Of a stretch of DNA of 64,000 nt, positions 1 to 9,332 are shown piece by piece (within the stretch, counting starts at the first letter, position 1; the number at the start of each line of letters is the position of its first letter). A model generated the notes under the pieces. That model saw nothing but the letters and a program-made list of their open reading frames with translations, was not told the origin of the DNA and did not search any database. A program made the translations under genes and the position numbers. Source of the DNA: Rouxiella sp. WC2420 (lineage in GTDB: Bacteria > Pseudomonadota > Gammaproteobacteria > Enterobacterales > Enterobacteriaceae); NCBI RefSeq assembly GCF_041200025.1, contig NZ_CP165628.1, positions 1,612,001-1,676,000 on the forward strand. Direction: 5' to 3'.

Positions 1-1352
1 GTGAGTCCCAGCAGCGCATGAACTCGGGCCTCGCCGTCCTCGCTGGATGCTACGATTTCACTCAGTTTTGCCGCCATTGGGTCTTTGATTTCAATCGCTT
101 GACCTGCATCGTCTACGCCGCCGACATAACGCATCCAGCCCGCGACACCCAGAGCCAGACAGGTATACTCGCCGCCGTTGGCTAGATTCCAGCGCAACGA
201 ATCGAGCATGCGCTGCGGTAACTTTTGCGTGCCGTCCATCGCTATCTGCCAGGTACGGTGTTTCAGCGCAGGATTACTGTAACGCTCGATCAGGCTGTCA
301 GCGTAAGTAGTCAGATTAATAGCCTTGACGTTTAAGGTTGGAGCCTGTTCATTCAACATTAATTGTCGTGCCGCACGGCGATAATTTTCATCCTCCATAC
401 AGCTGTTAATGTATTGATAACCCGCCAGATAGCCGAGATAGGCCAGGAAGGAGTGACTGCCGTTGAGCATGCGCAGTTTCATTTGCTCAAACGGCAGAAC
501 GTCATCGACCAGCTGCGCGCCTGCAATTTCCCAGGCCGGGCGACCTGCCACAAAATTATCTTCGATCACCCATTGAATAAACGGCTCGGCGGCAATCCCG
601 CAGGGATCGCTAATGCCGCCCAGCGACTCGGTAATTTCGGCTTCAAACTCTTCCGTCAAGGCAGGGACAATGCGATCAACCATGGTGCTGGGGAAGGTCA
701 CCGCTTCATGGATCCAGCTGGCTAACGCCGGATCTTTTGCCTGCGCCAGCCCGAGAATGGCGTTTTTTACTACATGACCGTTTTCAGGAATATTGTCACA
801 GGAAAGGATGCTAAAACCCGGCAGACCGCGCTGGTGACGCAGGCGCAGTGCTTCGACCAGCAGACCCGGCGCAGTCGCAGGGAGCTGTCCACCGAGCAGA
901 TCTTTGATGATATCTGGATGATTAACATCAAGTTTTCCGCTAACCGGCTCAATGCAGTAGCCTTTTTCAGTGATGGTCAGAGAGACAATCGCAACCTGCG
1001 GCTCGGCCAGCTTTTCTACAATAGCCCCGATTCCTTCAATGCGCCCATGCATAGACTCATTCACAGCACCGATAATAATCGGCTGATTTCCCTCCGCGCC
1101 TTTCTCAAGTACCGAGAACAAATGATCCTGCTCACGCAGCGCTTTAATTAAATTATCTCTACCAAACAGTGAAATCTCGCAGATTCCCCAGTCGCCGCCC
1201 TGTTGATTCAACACTCTGTCGGTCATTAGCGCCTGATGGGCACGATGGAAGGCTCCAAAACCGATATGCACGATGCGGGTTTTCAGCGCTTTACGGTCGT
1301 ATTTAGGATGTTGGACATTCGCGGGCAGCGGGCTAGTGGAAATCTTGTTCAT
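1..1352 (-). CDS. yeiQ: Mannitol dehydrogenase-family oxidoreductase YeiQ (3' end cut by window)
   Basis: Reading the minus strand from the ATG at 1352 gives an open frame to the window edge, about 450 codons, so the C-terminus is missing. The N-terminus carries the dinucleotide-binding stretch RIVHIGFGAFHRAHQA near residue 20, typical of the polyol/hexuronate dehydrogenase family (mannitol dehydrogenase, fructuronate reductase UxuB). These are cytoplasmic NAD-dependent enzymes that interconvert a keto sugar or sugar acid and its alcohol. The next gene is yeiP, which is also the E. coli neighbour of yeiQ, and this supports the assignment. The physiological substrate is not shown by the sequence. 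Confidence 0.85.
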   Translation of the reverse strand, partial: MNKISTSPLPANVQHPKYDRKALKTRIVHIGFGAFHRAHQALMTDRVLNQQGGDWGICEISLFGRDNLIKALREQDHLFSVLEKGAEGNQPIIIGAVNESMHGRIEGIGAIVEKLAEPQVAIVSLTITEKGYCIEPVSGKLDVNHPDIIKDLLGGQLPATAPGLLVEALRLRHQRGLPGFSILSCDNIPENGHVVKNAILGLAQAKDPALASWIHEAVTFPSTMVDRIVPALTEEFEAEITESLGGISDPCGIAAEPFIQWVIEDNFVAGRPAWEIAGAQLVDDVLPFEQMKLRMLNGSHSFLAYLGYLAGYQYINSCMEDENYRRAARQLMLNEQAPTLNVKAINLTTYADSLIERYSNPALKHRTWQIAMDGTQKLPQRMLDSLRWNLANGGEYTCLALGVAGWMRYVGGVDDAGQAIEIKDPMAAKLSEIVASSEDGEARVHALLGL

Positions 1353-1570
1353 TTTGACTCCGTCACATTCGGGCTTAGGTTAAATTGGTCAGGCCAAAAT
1401 AGCCAAGGCAAAGGATTAAGGTCGATTTTTCGTCTTAATCAGCCGTTTAATCAAGCATTCAGTGTAAAGTGATATAACAGCAATGAGAATTGGTAAGTCC
1501 AAATATTAAGGCGCATTTGTGAGACAGATCATAACTATGCTGCAAACAAGCTGACTGATTAATTGCAGGC

Positions 1571-1595
1571 AAAAAAAAGAGCGCCGCAGCGCTCT
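1571..1595 (-). terminator. Rho-independent terminator of yeiP
   Basis: A perfect 7-bp stem, AGAGCGC/GCGCTCT with a four-base loop, is followed on the minus strand by eight T residues. It lies about 20 bases after the yeiP stop codon. Confidence 0.85.
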
Positions 1596-1617
1596 GAAAA
1601 ACATAAGGGTTAAACGC

Positions 1618-2187
1618 TTATGCGCGGCCCATATAGCGATGTTCCGCGATATGAATCTGAATTTTGTCGCCGCTGCTCAAGTATTCTGGAACCTGAATCA
1701 CCAGGCCAGTGCTCAACGTTGCAGGCTTGTTACGAGCGCTGGCAGACGCGCCTTTGATGCCAGGCGCGGTTTCGATGATTTCCAGATCAACAGTTTGTGG
1801 CATTTCCAGCGCCAGCAACTGAGTCTCCAGCAACAGAACCTGCATCCCGGCCAGACCGCCTTCAGGGATAAACAGCAGCTCTTCTTCGATCTGCGATTTA
1901 TTGAAGGTATAAGGCGTGAAGTCTTCGTCATCCATAAAGATGTACTCGTCGCCGTCAACGTAGGAGAAGTTCACTTTACGGCGGGTCAAAGTCACGGTAT
2001 CAATGATGTCGTCACCCTTGAAACGCTCTTCAACTTTCATGCCGGTACGCACGTCGGAGAACCGCATTTTGTACAGCGTACTTGCGCCACGCGCGCTAGG
2101 ACTCTGGACGTCGATATCTTTAACCAGCAGCAATTTACCGTCGTAATTTACAACGAAGCCGCGTTTAATTTCATTAGCACGTGCCAT
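1618..2187 (-). CDS. yeiP: EF-P-like translation factor YeiP (EfpL)
   Basis: This 189-residue protein is an elongation factor P paralogue that binds stalled ribosomes and helps peptide-bond formation at difficult motifs. It has the three-part EF-P architecture: a KOW-like N-terminal domain and two OB domains, ending in the conserved [14 protein letters not shown]...YMGRA segment. The tip loop reads [10 protein letters not shown], with Arg33 where canonical EF-P has its modified Lys. Arg33 is the hallmark of the YeiP/EfpL subfamily. The start at 2187 was chosen over an upstream in-frame start at 2256 because it gives the family length and the usual MxRANEIK N-terminus, with AGG upstream. It is transcribed alone, followed by a strong terminator. 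Confidence 0.95.
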   Translation of the reverse strand: MARANEIKRGFVVNYDGKLLLVKDIDVQSPSARGASTLYKMRFSDVRTGMKVEERFKGDDIIDTVTLTRRKVNFSYVDGDEYIFMDDEDFTPYTFNKSQIEEELLFIPEGGLAGMQVLLLETQLLALEMPQTVDLEIIETAPGIKGASASARNKPATLSTGLVIQVPEYLSSGDKIQIHIAEHRYMGRA

Positions 2188-2405
2188 AAAAATAACCTGT
2201 TTGCAAAAAGTTTGGATAATGGGCGACACGTTACTCGCGCGCGTGATTTCAGGCAAGTAGCTAGCTCAAAAAGAGTGACGAAATGGCCGTTGTAGCGGGA
2301 TTTTGGCGATTTGTCTGGTGAGATTTTCACCGTGCTGCTATTGTCTGCGGCTAATGGGTCTGGTTCCCATCCGCCCTTCAATCGCAGCCCAGAGGAGAGC
2401 TACCG

Positions 2406-2660
2406 ATGGACTGTCGTACAGACTGTGGTGCTTGCTGTATCGCGCCTTCGATTTCCAGCCCGATCCCGGGTATGCCTAACGGTAAACCTGCCAATACCCG
2501 CTGCGTTCAACTGGCAGACAACTTTATGTGCAAGATTTTTACCTCGCCGCTGCGGCCAAAAGTCTGTGCCAGCCTGCAGGCCAGCCGCGAGATGTGTTTT
2601 ACCCATCGCGATCAGGCATTGACCTATTTAATTACCCTTGAAGCCGATACCGCGCCCTGA
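2406..2660 (+). CDS. yeiW: YkgJ-family cysteine cluster protein YeiW
   Basis: This 84-residue protein is rich in cysteines arranged as CRTDCGACC near the N-terminus, with further Cys in the centre (RCVQL, CKIF, VCASL, CFTH). That pattern is the UPF0153/YkgJ zinc- or iron-chelating cluster. The segment [19 protein letters not shown] matches YeiW. A strong AGGAG ribosome site lies just upstream of the ATG at 2406. It is divergent from yeiP and convergent with setB, as in E. coli. The biochemical role is unknown, and metal binding is inferred from the Cys pattern. Confidence 0.88.
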   Translation: MDCRTDCGACCIAPSISSPIPGMPNGKPANTRCVQLADNFMCKIFTSPLRPKVCASLQASREMCFTHRDQALTYLITLEADTAP

Positions 2661-2688
2661 TTTTCCGCGCGGCGCCATAAGCTCAGTT

Positions 2689-3873
2689 TTAAGCTTCTTT
2701 TATCCGCCAGATACAGCCTACCGAAATCACCACCATCGCCAGCGCCGCGTAAAATACCGCGTAATAGCTGGCGAACTGCGCCACTAATCCCGCTATTGAA
2801 CCCGCCAGAATCCAGCCCGCTCGCGTTGAATTGGTAAACAACGTAGTCGCCGCACCGGCCTGACCCGGCATCAAGTCCTGAAAATACAGCATGCCAATCC
2901 CGGCGAGAATGCCAATAAACAATGCATTCAGCACCTGAATGGCAATGAGCTCTGCGGTGCCAGTGAAGAACAGTAGACTTGAATAGAAAAACACGCCGCT
3001 AATGACCGCAAAACGCATCAGAAAACGCTTGCCCAGCTGTTTGGCAAGATATCCGGCAATCAGCATCGTCGGGATTTCCAGGCATGCGGCGCTGCCCATT
3101 AGCATTCCGGCCAGCTTCGACGGTAAATGCAGCTCTTTAACGACATAAAGCGGCATGTTAATCAGATAGATACTGTTTGCCGCCCACATCAGCGAGCAGG
3201 CGATAAAGAGCATTAACGTGTCGCGACGATTAACGCGCGGTGCTTGCAGAGGAACGGTGCCCGTCAACACCGCTTTAGGCATTGAAGGCAGGAAGCCGCG
3301 CACCATTAGTCCGCACAACAAAAAGGCCGCTGCCGCCGCGCAATACATAAAGGTGAAACCAAAGCCCAGCGCCAGCGCGAAAGCCAGCGGCGGGCCGACG
3401 ACCCATGCCAGTGACACCTGCGCTCGCAAAATTGAGCTGAACATCACCGCCTCGCGGCCGGTTTTGTCGGCATGTTCACGCGCCAGAGCAAACATTTGCG
3501 GGTTAGCGGTCGAGCCGAAGCTGGAAAGCAGCACGCCGACCAACAGCAGGATGAAATAGCTGCGGTTAAAGGCGAAAAGCACACACGCCAGCGCTCCAAG
3601 AATGCAGCAAAAAAGAATCAGCGTTTTGCGGTCGCCTTTTTTATCTGACCAACTCCCCAAAAACTGGCTGACCAGAATCCCCATCACCGCGCTGCCGGTA
3701 AAAAAGAGTCCGACCATAAAGGGCGAGACTTTGACTTCGGAAGTCAAAAAAAGGCTCAGCGTCGGGGTCTGCAGCGCACCGGCGATACCGGTCAAAAAAG
3801 CAATGATCAGGAACGCGCTTGACGTCATGTCAGGCAAACGCAGGCGGCGCGCTGTGGTGGTAAAAACGGTCAT
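2689..3873 (-). CDS. setB: Sugar efflux MFS transporter SetB
   Basis: This 394-residue inner-membrane protein has about twelve hydrophobic segments and belongs to the major facilitator superfamily. The cytoplasmic loop GSWSDKKGDRK after the second helix is the MFS motif A. The N-terminal stretch GIAGALQTPTLSLFLTSEVKVSP is characteristic of the SET family (SetA/SetB), which exports glucose, lactose and analogues. Length matches E. coli SetB. The gene is divergent from fruB, the arrangement found in E. coli, so a role as a relief valve for accumulated sugars or sugar phosphates is plausible. Natural substrates remain uncertain. Confidence 0.92.
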   Translation of the reverse strand: MTVFTTTARRLRLPDMTSSAFLIIAFLTGIAGALQTPTLSLFLTSEVKVSPFMVGLFFTGSAVMGILVSQFLGSWSDKKGDRKTLILFCCILGALACVLFAFNRSYFILLLVGVLLSSFGSTANPQMFALAREHADKTGREAVMFSSILRAQVSLAWVVGPPLAFALALGFGFTFMYCAAAAAFLLCGLMVRGFLPSMPKAVLTGTVPLQAPRVNRRDTLMLFIACSLMWAANSIYLINMPLYVVKELHLPSKLAGMLMGSAACLEIPTMLIAGYLAKQLGKRFLMRFAVISGVFFYSSLLFFTGTAELIAIQVLNALFIGILAGIGMLYFQDLMPGQAGAATTLFTNSTRAGWILAGSIAGLVAQFASYYAVFYAALAMVVISVGCIWRIKEA

Positions 3874-4198
3874 TTTTTAGGTGTATACCCGAATAATATT
3901 GTAGCGGAGAGGAAATTCGCGCGAATAATACGCTTGTTTTAAATAACAAACACGGGTTTTGATCGTAATTAAGCAGGGCGTTTTTCACTTTCAGCACGAG
4001 ATGTTCAAAACGCGATATGGCGAAATTTACGCCAGCCAACTTCAGCCACGGTAACAAACACTGTCAGCTATACTTCAGCTTTTTTCGGCTTGGTTGAAAG
4101 TCTCGAAACTAAAAAAGGAAAAATGTGCGTAGCATCATAAAAATGCAACGCCAAAACACGCAACGCTTGCAAAATAAGCGGCGCAGAATGAGACTCAG

Positions 4199-4210
4199 TG
4201 AAACGTTTCA
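4199..4210. promoter_or_regulatory. Cra (FruR) operator, upstream copy
   Basis: The sequence TGAAACGTTTCA is a perfect 12-bp palindrome matching the Cra consensus TGAAWCGNTTCA. It lies about 90 bases upstream of the fruB start. Cra represses fruBKA and is released by fructose 1-phosphate, so the site fits the operon it precedes. Confidence 0.9.
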
Positions 4211-4265
4211 GCGTTGTTCGATTATTCTTAATAATCCTGCGGCGCTCCTTTTTTCTCAGTAAAGC

Positions 4266-4277
4266 TGAAACGATTCA
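4266..4277. promoter_or_regulatory. Cra (FruR) operator, downstream copy
   Basis: TGAAACGATTCA is a second match to the Cra consensus. It is centred 67 bases from the first and ends 22 bases before the fruB ATG. Two Cra operators in front of fruB is the arrangement known in E. coli. This one probably overlaps the transcription start or leader. Confidence 0.88.
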
Positions 4278-4299
4278 AGTTCGGCAGGAGAGGAGAACT

Positions 4300-5430
4300 A
4301 TGTTCGAGTTGTCACAGCAAGACATCCACCTGGGCGCAGCCGCAGGCGATAAGCAGGACGCAATCCGTCAAGTCGCCGCCGCGTTGACCGCAGCGGGTCG
4401 CGTCAGCGAAGGTTATGTAGAAGGAATGCTGGCCCGAGAGCTGCAAACCTCAACCTATTTGGGTAATGGCATTGCCATCCCGCACGGCACAACCGACACG
4501 CGTGATCTGGTGCTGAATACCGGTGTTCAGGTGTTCCAGTTTCCACAGGGGATCGAATGGGGTGAAGGGCAAAAAGCCTTCGTGGTGATTGGTATCGCCG
4601 CCCGCTCCGATGAACACCTTACCTTGCTTCGCCAACTTACCCACGTTCTCAGCGATGACAGCGTGGCGGAACAGCTGGCTAAAACGGATTCAACTGAAGA
4701 GTTGCGCAGCCTGTTGATGGGCGAAAAAACCGCCGCTGAATTTCGTTTCGACACTCAGCTGATTTCCGTCGACGTTGCCGCCGATACTCTGATCACTCTG
4801 CAAGCCCTGAACGCCGGGCGTTTACAGCAGATTGGCGCGGTTGATACTGCGTTCGTCAGCGAAGTCATCAGCAGTAAACCGCTAAGTCTGGGTCAGGGAG
4901 TGTGGCTGAGCGATGCGGTTAACGGCAACCTGAGCAGTGCTGCAACTGTTAGCCGTCCTCAGACTGCTTTCGAACATGAGGGTGAGAAAGTCGCGTTGTT
5001 GCTTACTATTGCTGTCGCCGATGACAAACCTGTCGAGCTGTTGGGTTACCTTGGCTCCCTACTGAGAGCGGGCAAGGCTGAACGTTTGCAGACGGCCGAT
5101 GCGGTAGGTGTGCTGGCGCTGCTGACCAGCGAAGTCGAAGAGCAAAGCGAAGTGCTGACCGCCGAATATGTGATCCGCAATGAGCACGGTCTGCACGCTC
5201 GACCGGGCACCGCGCTGGTTAACTGCATCAAGAAATTCAACAGCGAAATTACAGTGACCAATCTGGACGGCAGCGGTAAACCTGCCAACGGTCGCAGCCT
5301 GATGAAAGTCGTGGCACTGGGTGTGAAAAAAGGTCATCACCTGCGCTTCACTGCCAGCGGTGAAGATGCCGAAGTCGCACTGAAATCTATCGGTGAAGCC
5401 ATTGCCGAAGGTCTGGGAGAGGGCGCATGA
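4300..5430 (+). CDS. fruB: Fructose PTS diphosphoryl transfer protein FruB (EIIA-HPr fusion)
   Basis: FruB carries phosphate from enzyme I to the fructose permease FruA. Residues 1-142 form the EIIA-Fru domain with the phosphorylated His62 in [11 protein letters not shown] central linker domain follows. Residues from about 285 form an HPr-like domain with His299 in [10 protein letters not shown]. Length is 376 residues, the same as E. coli FruB. The ATG at 4300 was chosen because it follows a strong AGGAG site and gives the family start [10 protein letters not shown]; a longer in-frame start at 4198 would run through a Cra operator. It is the first gene of fruBKA and overlaps fruK by four bases. 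Confidence 0.97.
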   Translation: MFELSQQDIHLGAAAGDKQDAIRQVAAALTAAGRVSEGYVEGMLARELQTSTYLGNGIAIPHGTTDTRDLVLNTGVQVFQFPQGIEWGEGQKAFVVIGIAARSDEHLTLLRQLTHVLSDDSVAEQLAKTDSTEELRSLLMGEKTAAEFRFDTQLISVDVAADTLITLQALNAGRLQQIGAVDTAFVSEVISSKPLSLGQGVWLSDAVNGNLSSAATVSRPQTAFEHEGEKVALLLTIAVADDKPVELLGYLGSLLRAGKAERLQTADAVGVLALLTSEVEEQSEVLTAEYVIRNEHGLHARPGTALVNCIKKFNSEITVTNLDGSGKPANGRSLMKVVALGVKKGHHLRFTASGEDAEVALKSIGEAIAEGLGEGA

Positions 5431-6365
5431 GTCGTCGAGTAGCCACTATTACTTTAAATCCTGCTTACGATTTAGTGGGATATTGCCCTGAAATTGAACG
5501 CGGTGAAGTCAATCTGGTTCAGACAGCCGGTCTGCACGCCGCCGGTAAAGGCATTAACGTTGCCAAGGTGCTTAAAGACCTGGGTATAGATGTCACCGTG
5601 GGCGGATTTCTGGGTAAAGAGAATCAGGATGGCTTTCAGCACCTGTTCAGCAGTCTGGGCATCGCCAACCGTTTTCAGGTGGTCGAAGGCCGTACCCGTA
5701 TCAACGTTAAGCTGACTGAAAAAGACGGTGAGGTCAGTGATTTTAACTTCTCCGGCTTCGAAGTGACCCCGCAGGACTGGGAACGTTTTGTTAATGATTC
5801 CCTGAGCTGGCTTGGGCAGTTCGACATGGTTGCAGTTTGCGGTAGCTTGCCGGCGGGGGTTGATCCTCAGGCATTTACCGACTGGATGACCCGCCTGCGC
5901 AGTCAGTGTCCGTGCATTATTTTCGACAGCAGCCGCGAAGCGCTGGTAGCAGGACTGAAAGCTGCACCTTGGCTGGTTAAGCCTAATCGCCGTGAGCTGG
6001 AAATCTGGGCTGGACGTAAGTTTAACGATTTAAGCGACGTCGTCGAGGCCGCCCACGCTTTACGCGATCAGGGCATTGCACACGTTGTGATTTCTCTTGG
6101 CGCTGAAGGCGCGCTGTGGGTAAACGCTTCTGGCGCGTGGATTGCCAAGCCACCGGCCTGTGAAGTGGTCAGTACCGTAGGCGCCGGTGACTCGATGGTC
6201 GGCGGGCTGATTTACGGTTTGCTGATGCGTGAATCAAGCGAGCACACGCTGCGTCTGGCTACTGCCGTCGCCGCGCTTGCCGTGAGCCAAAGCAATGTTG
6301 GTGTCAAAGATCGCCCGCAGTTGGCGGCGATGATGGCACGTGTTGATCTGAAACCCTTTAATTGA
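5427..6365 (+). CDS. fruK: 1-phosphofructokinase FruK
   Basis: FruK phosphorylates fructose 1-phosphate, delivered by the PTS, to fructose 1,6-bisphosphate. The 312-residue protein is a PfkB-family ribokinase-fold kinase. It has the N-terminal substrate-binding signature [15 protein letters not shown] and the C-terminal anion-hole motif [12 protein letters not shown] containing the catalytic Asp. Length equals E. coli FruK. Its ATG overlaps the fruB stop as ATGA, so the two are translationally coupled, and fruA follows after 16 bases. Confidence 0.97.
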   Translation: MSRRVATITLNPAYDLVGYCPEIERGEVNLVQTAGLHAAGKGINVAKVLKDLGIDVTVGGFLGKENQDGFQHLFSSLGIANRFQVVEGRTRINVKLTEKDGEVSDFNFSGFEVTPQDWERFVNDSLSWLGQFDMVAVCGSLPAGVDPQAFTDWMTRLRSQCPCIIFDSSREALVAGLKAAPWLVKPNRRELEIWAGRKFNDLSDVVEAAHALRDQGIAHVVISLGAEGALWVNASGAWIAKPPACEVVSTVGAGDSMVGGLIYGLLMRESSEHTLRLATAVAALAVSQSNVGVKDRPQLAAMMARVDLKPFN

Positions 6366-6381
6366 CAGCAGGAGAGCAAGT

Positions 6382-8100
6382 ATGAAGACGCTGCTGATAG
6401 TAGATAAATCGATTGGACAGGCGAGCGCGCAGATTGCAAGAGATATGCTTGCGGCTGCCGCGGTAAAAGCAGGGCATCAGGTCGTGACCCGCGCTGCCGA
6501 GGCTGAAATTGTGTTGGCCGTTGGCGATACAGTGCCAGCTGACGCCGAGCTGAACGGCAAAAACGTTTATTTAGGGTCTCTGGCTGACGCAGTTCGTGCG
6601 CCGGACGCCTTTGTGCAGCAGGCGGCAATCGACGCCAAGCCTTATCAGGCAAGGGCGCAGACTGTGAAAACTACCGCCTCGGCTGCCGCCCCCGTAGCCG
6701 CAGGCCCGAAACGCATCGTAGCAATCACCGCCTGCCCAACCGGCGTGGCCCATACCTTTATGGCGGCCGAAGCCATTGAAACCGAAGCCAAAAAGCGTGG
6801 CTGGTGGGTCAAGGTTGAAACCCGTGGCTCAGTGGGTGCCGGTAACGCCATCACTGCTGAAGAAGTCGCTGCTGCCGATTTAGTCATCGTGGCCGCCGAC
6901 ATCGAGGTGGATCTCGAGAAGTTTGCGGGCAAGCAGATGTATCGCACTTCCACCGGTCTGGCACTGAAAAAGACTAAACAAGAGTTGGATAAAGCGCTGG
7001 TTGAAGCCGAACTGTTCGAGCCTAAAAAGCAGGGGCAGGCGTCTTCTGGCAAGAAAAAAGAGACCGGCAGCGGTCCTTATCGTCACCTGCTGACTGGCGT
7101 GTCATACATGCTGCCAATGGTTGTCGCCGGCGGTTTGTGTATCGCGCTGTCGTTTATCTTCGGTATAAAAGCCTTTGAAGTGAAAGGCACGCTGGCAGCG
7201 GCATTGATGCAGATTGGCGGGGCTTCAGCCTTTGCTTTGATGGTTCCGGTGTTGGCAGGTTTTATCGCCTTCTCAATTGCCGACCGTCCGGGTCTGACCC
7301 CAGGTTTGATCGGCGGTATGCTGGCTGTCAGTACCGGTGCCGGTTTCATCGGCGGTATTATTGCCGGTTTCCTGGCTGGTTATGTGGCGAAATTTATCAG
7401 CAACAAGCTGCGCCTGCCGCAGAGTATGGAAGCTCTTAAGCCGATACTGATTATTCCGCTGATTGCCAGTCTGATAACCGGCTTGGTGATGATTTATGTG
7501 GTCGGTACGCCGGTCGCTAAAATCATGCTGGGCCTGACTGCCTGGTTGCAGTCACTGGGTACAGCCAACGCGGTGCTGCTGGGCGCAATCGTCGGCGCGA
7601 TGATGTGTACTGATATGGGTGGCCCGGTTAACAAGGCGGCCTACGCGTTTGGTGTCGCATTACTGAGCTCTTCCGTGTATGCCCCAATGGCGGCAATCAT
7701 GGCGGCGGGAATGGTTCCTCCGCTGGCAATGGGTCTCGCTACGCTGCTGGCGCGTCACAAGTTTGAACAAGGTGAACGAGAAGGTGGAAAAGCGGCGCTG
7801 GTGCTGGGCCTGTGCTTTATCTCCGAGGGAGCAATACCTTTCGCGGCGCGTGATCCAATGCGTGTGATCCCTTGCTGTATCGCAGGCGGAGCCTTGACCG
7901 GCGCACTTTCCATGGCTTTTGGCGCAAAATTGATGGCACCACACGGTGGTCTGTTTGTATTGCTTATCCCAGGCGCTATTACTCCGGTGCTGCTATATCT
8001 GGTAGCGATTATTGCGGGTACGGTTCTGACTGGCGTGTCTTACGCGATTCTGAAACGTTCTGACGCAGCCGTTGCCGCCAAAGTGGTAGCTAACAGCTAA
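6382..8100 (+). CDS. fruA: Fructose-specific PTS permease FruA (EIIB'BC)
   Basis: FruA imports fructose across the inner membrane and phosphorylates it to fructose 1-phosphate. The 572-residue protein has a duplicated N-terminal EIIB' domain (about 1-85, no active-site Cys), then the catalytic EIIB domain with Cys118 in ITACPTGVAHT. A polar linker (about 210-230, rich in Lys, Gly and Ser) leads to the polytopic EIIC domain with GGPVNKAAYAFG and the SEGAIPFAARDP loop. A GGAG ribosome site sits before the ATG. It closes the operon and is followed by a strong terminator. Confidence 0.97.
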   Translation: MKTLLIVDKSIGQASAQIARDMLAAAAVKAGHQVVTRAAEAEIVLAVGDTVPADAELNGKNVYLGSLADAVRAPDAFVQQAAIDAKPYQARAQTVKTTASAAAPVAAGPKRIVAITACPTGVAHTFMAAEAIETEAKKRGWWVKVETRGSVGAGNAITAEEVAAADLVIVAADIEVDLEKFAGKQMYRTSTGLALKKTKQELDKALVEAELFEPKKQGQASSGKKKETGSGPYRHLLTGVSYMLPMVVAGGLCIALSFIFGIKAFEVKGTLAAALMQIGGASAFALMVPVLAGFIAFSIADRPGLTPGLIGGMLAVSTGAGFIGGIIAGFLAGYVAKFISNKLRLPQSMEALKPILIIPLIASLITGLVMIYVVGTPVAKIMLGLTAWLQSLGTANAVLLGAIVGAMMCTDMGGPVNKAAYAFGVALLSSSVYAPMAAIMAAGMVPPLAMGLATLLARHKFEQGEREGGKAALVLGLCFISEGAIPFAARDPMRVIPCCIAGGALTGALSMAFGAKLMAPHGGLFVLLIPGAITPVLLYLVAIIAGTVLTGVSYAILKRSDAAVAAKVVANS

Positions 8101-8124
8101 TTAATTTGAAGTTTTTGCAAATAT

Positions 8125-8155
8125 AAAGCGCTGCCTGATCGCAGCGCTTTTTTTA
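8125..8155 (+). terminator. Rho-independent terminator of fruBKA
   Basis: A 10-bp perfect stem, AAAGCGCTGC/GCAGCGCTTT, with a six-base loop is followed by a T run. It begins 25 bases after the fruA stop. Confidence 0.92.
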
Positions 8156-8395
8156 TTCAATGAATCAAACAGTCTGCCTCTGAGACATGAATTTATTATT
8201 ATAAATAGCCATTGGGACTTTATTTTTAATTACTAAACTAAATTAATTGGACTCTAATTAATTTACCGCCTCTTAATTACTCATGCTAAATACCTTTAAT
8301 AAATGCCCAAACATTTACAATACTTTAAGTAAATAAGCTAATTGTTATGTTTAGTCATATATACTTATTAAACAGATGTTAAATGAGGGGCGATC

Positions 8396-9151
8396 ATGTT
8401 GAAAATGTTGATAAAAAGAAAGGGGCGTAGAACGCACACCGAAGACCGCCACCTTGCATTAGTGCTGGCTACCAGCGCAGGCATCCTTAATGCTATGGCG
8501 CTTGGAGCTTTTGGCTTCTTTCCCTCGCACATGTCAGGAAATACCTCACAATTATCCTCAGAAATGACTAATACTGACTTAAGTGACGTTTTATTACTGT
8601 CGGCAATAATTGGCGCATTTGTTATTGGATCAACCACTTCGCGGCTGATAGCCATTAGTGGAATTAAAAATAATATTCGCACCATATTTAGTCTGATTTT
8701 ACTGATGGAAGGAATACTGTTAATTCTCACTTCGCTGTTCGAAATATTATTCTTCTCATTGAAAAATAATCATGAAATCATCGTGTTTCTAAGCTTCCTG
8801 ATGGGGATACATAACTCGACCTCGACCCAGCTTTCCAACGGGCGAGTTCGCTCGACCCACATTACGGGCACGTTGACCGATGCCGGAATATCTTTAGGTT
8901 CGGTGATGGCAACACTGATGAGACGCGATCCATCGAAACAGATCAAAGCGCAACGCAGCCAGTTTATTACTCACTCAGTGACAATCATGTCCTTCTTAAT
9001 CGGCGGGATTACAGGGCTTCTGCTCTATAAGCAATTTGGTTTGAACTCGATGACCGCGGTGGGGATTTTCATTGCAGCAGTTGCCCTTGGCTCGATCACT
9101 ACGACTATTTGGCGGGCTAAAAGAAGGGGGCTGAGACCTGGTTTGATATAA
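8396..9151 (+). CDS. DUF1275 (YoaK-family) membrane protein
   Basis: This 251-residue protein has about six hydrophobic segments and the family hallmarks: an early GILNAMALGAFGFFPSHMSGNTSQLS (helix 1 with the HMSGN box) and RVRSTHITGTLTDAGISLG in the second half. DUF1275/YoaK proteins are inner-membrane proteins of unknown function. A GAGGGG ribosome site precedes the ATG. It stands alone between fruBKA and nfo, converges on nfo and shares a bidirectional terminator with it. The 295 bases upstream are AT-rich and hold no other gene. Confidence 0.85.
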   Translation: MLKMLIKRKGRRTHTEDRHLALVLATSAGILNAMALGAFGFFPSHMSGNTSQLSSEMTNTDLSDVLLLSAIIGAFVIGSTTSRLIAISGIKNNIRTIFSLILLMEGILLILTSLFEILFFSLKNNHEIIVFLSFLMGIHNSTSTQLSNGRVRSTHITGTLTDAGISLGSVMATLMRRDPSKQIKAQRSQFITHSVTIMSFLIGGITGLLLYKQFGLNSMTAVGIFIAAVALGSITTTIWRAKRRGLRPGLI

Positions 9152-9242
9152 TAGAGGCAAAAGGGAAAAGCAAGATTTGCGGGGTAGGCGGAGAAACGTT
9201 TTATTATGCCGCTGCCTGCCAGCTAAATTTTTGAATTTAAAA

Positions 9243-9274
9243 AAACGTCTGAGCCGAAGCATCAGACGTTTTTT
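9243..9274. terminator. Bidirectional terminator between the DUF1275 gene and nfo
   Basis: The stem AAACGTCTGA/TCAGACGTTT with a nine-base loop has A residues on its left and T residues on its right, so it can stop transcription from both convergent genes. Confidence 0.88.
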
Positions 9275-9317
9275 ACTTCATTCGTTTTTACTTCATTCGT
9301 TTTTTTACTTCATTTGC
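9271..9317. repeat. Short tandem repeat next to the nfo 3' end
   Basis: Three near-identical units of about 15-16 bases, each reading TTTTTACTTCATTCG or one mismatch from it, lie head to tail between the terminator and the nfo stop codon. The third unit has TTTG in place of TTCG. Confidence 0.75.
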
Positions 9318-9332
9318 TACAGCGAGAACTTA

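Larger units (their letters stand above)
3874..4299. other. Divergent setB/fruB intergenic region
   Basis: This 426-base region holds the promoters for both setB and the fruBKA operon. The right part contains two Cra-type palindromes, listed separately. I see no further coding sequence: the only upstream in-frame extension of fruB lacks a ribosome site and passes through the first Cra operator. Confidence 0.7.

Noticed and set aside
1639-2295. 218-codon plus-strand frame over yeiP
   Set aside because: It is the antisense shadow of yeiP, whose protein is clearly recognised on the minus strand.
4198-4299. Longer FruB start at 4198
   Set aside because: The extension would pass through a Cra operator, lacks a ribosome site and is absent from FruB proteins.
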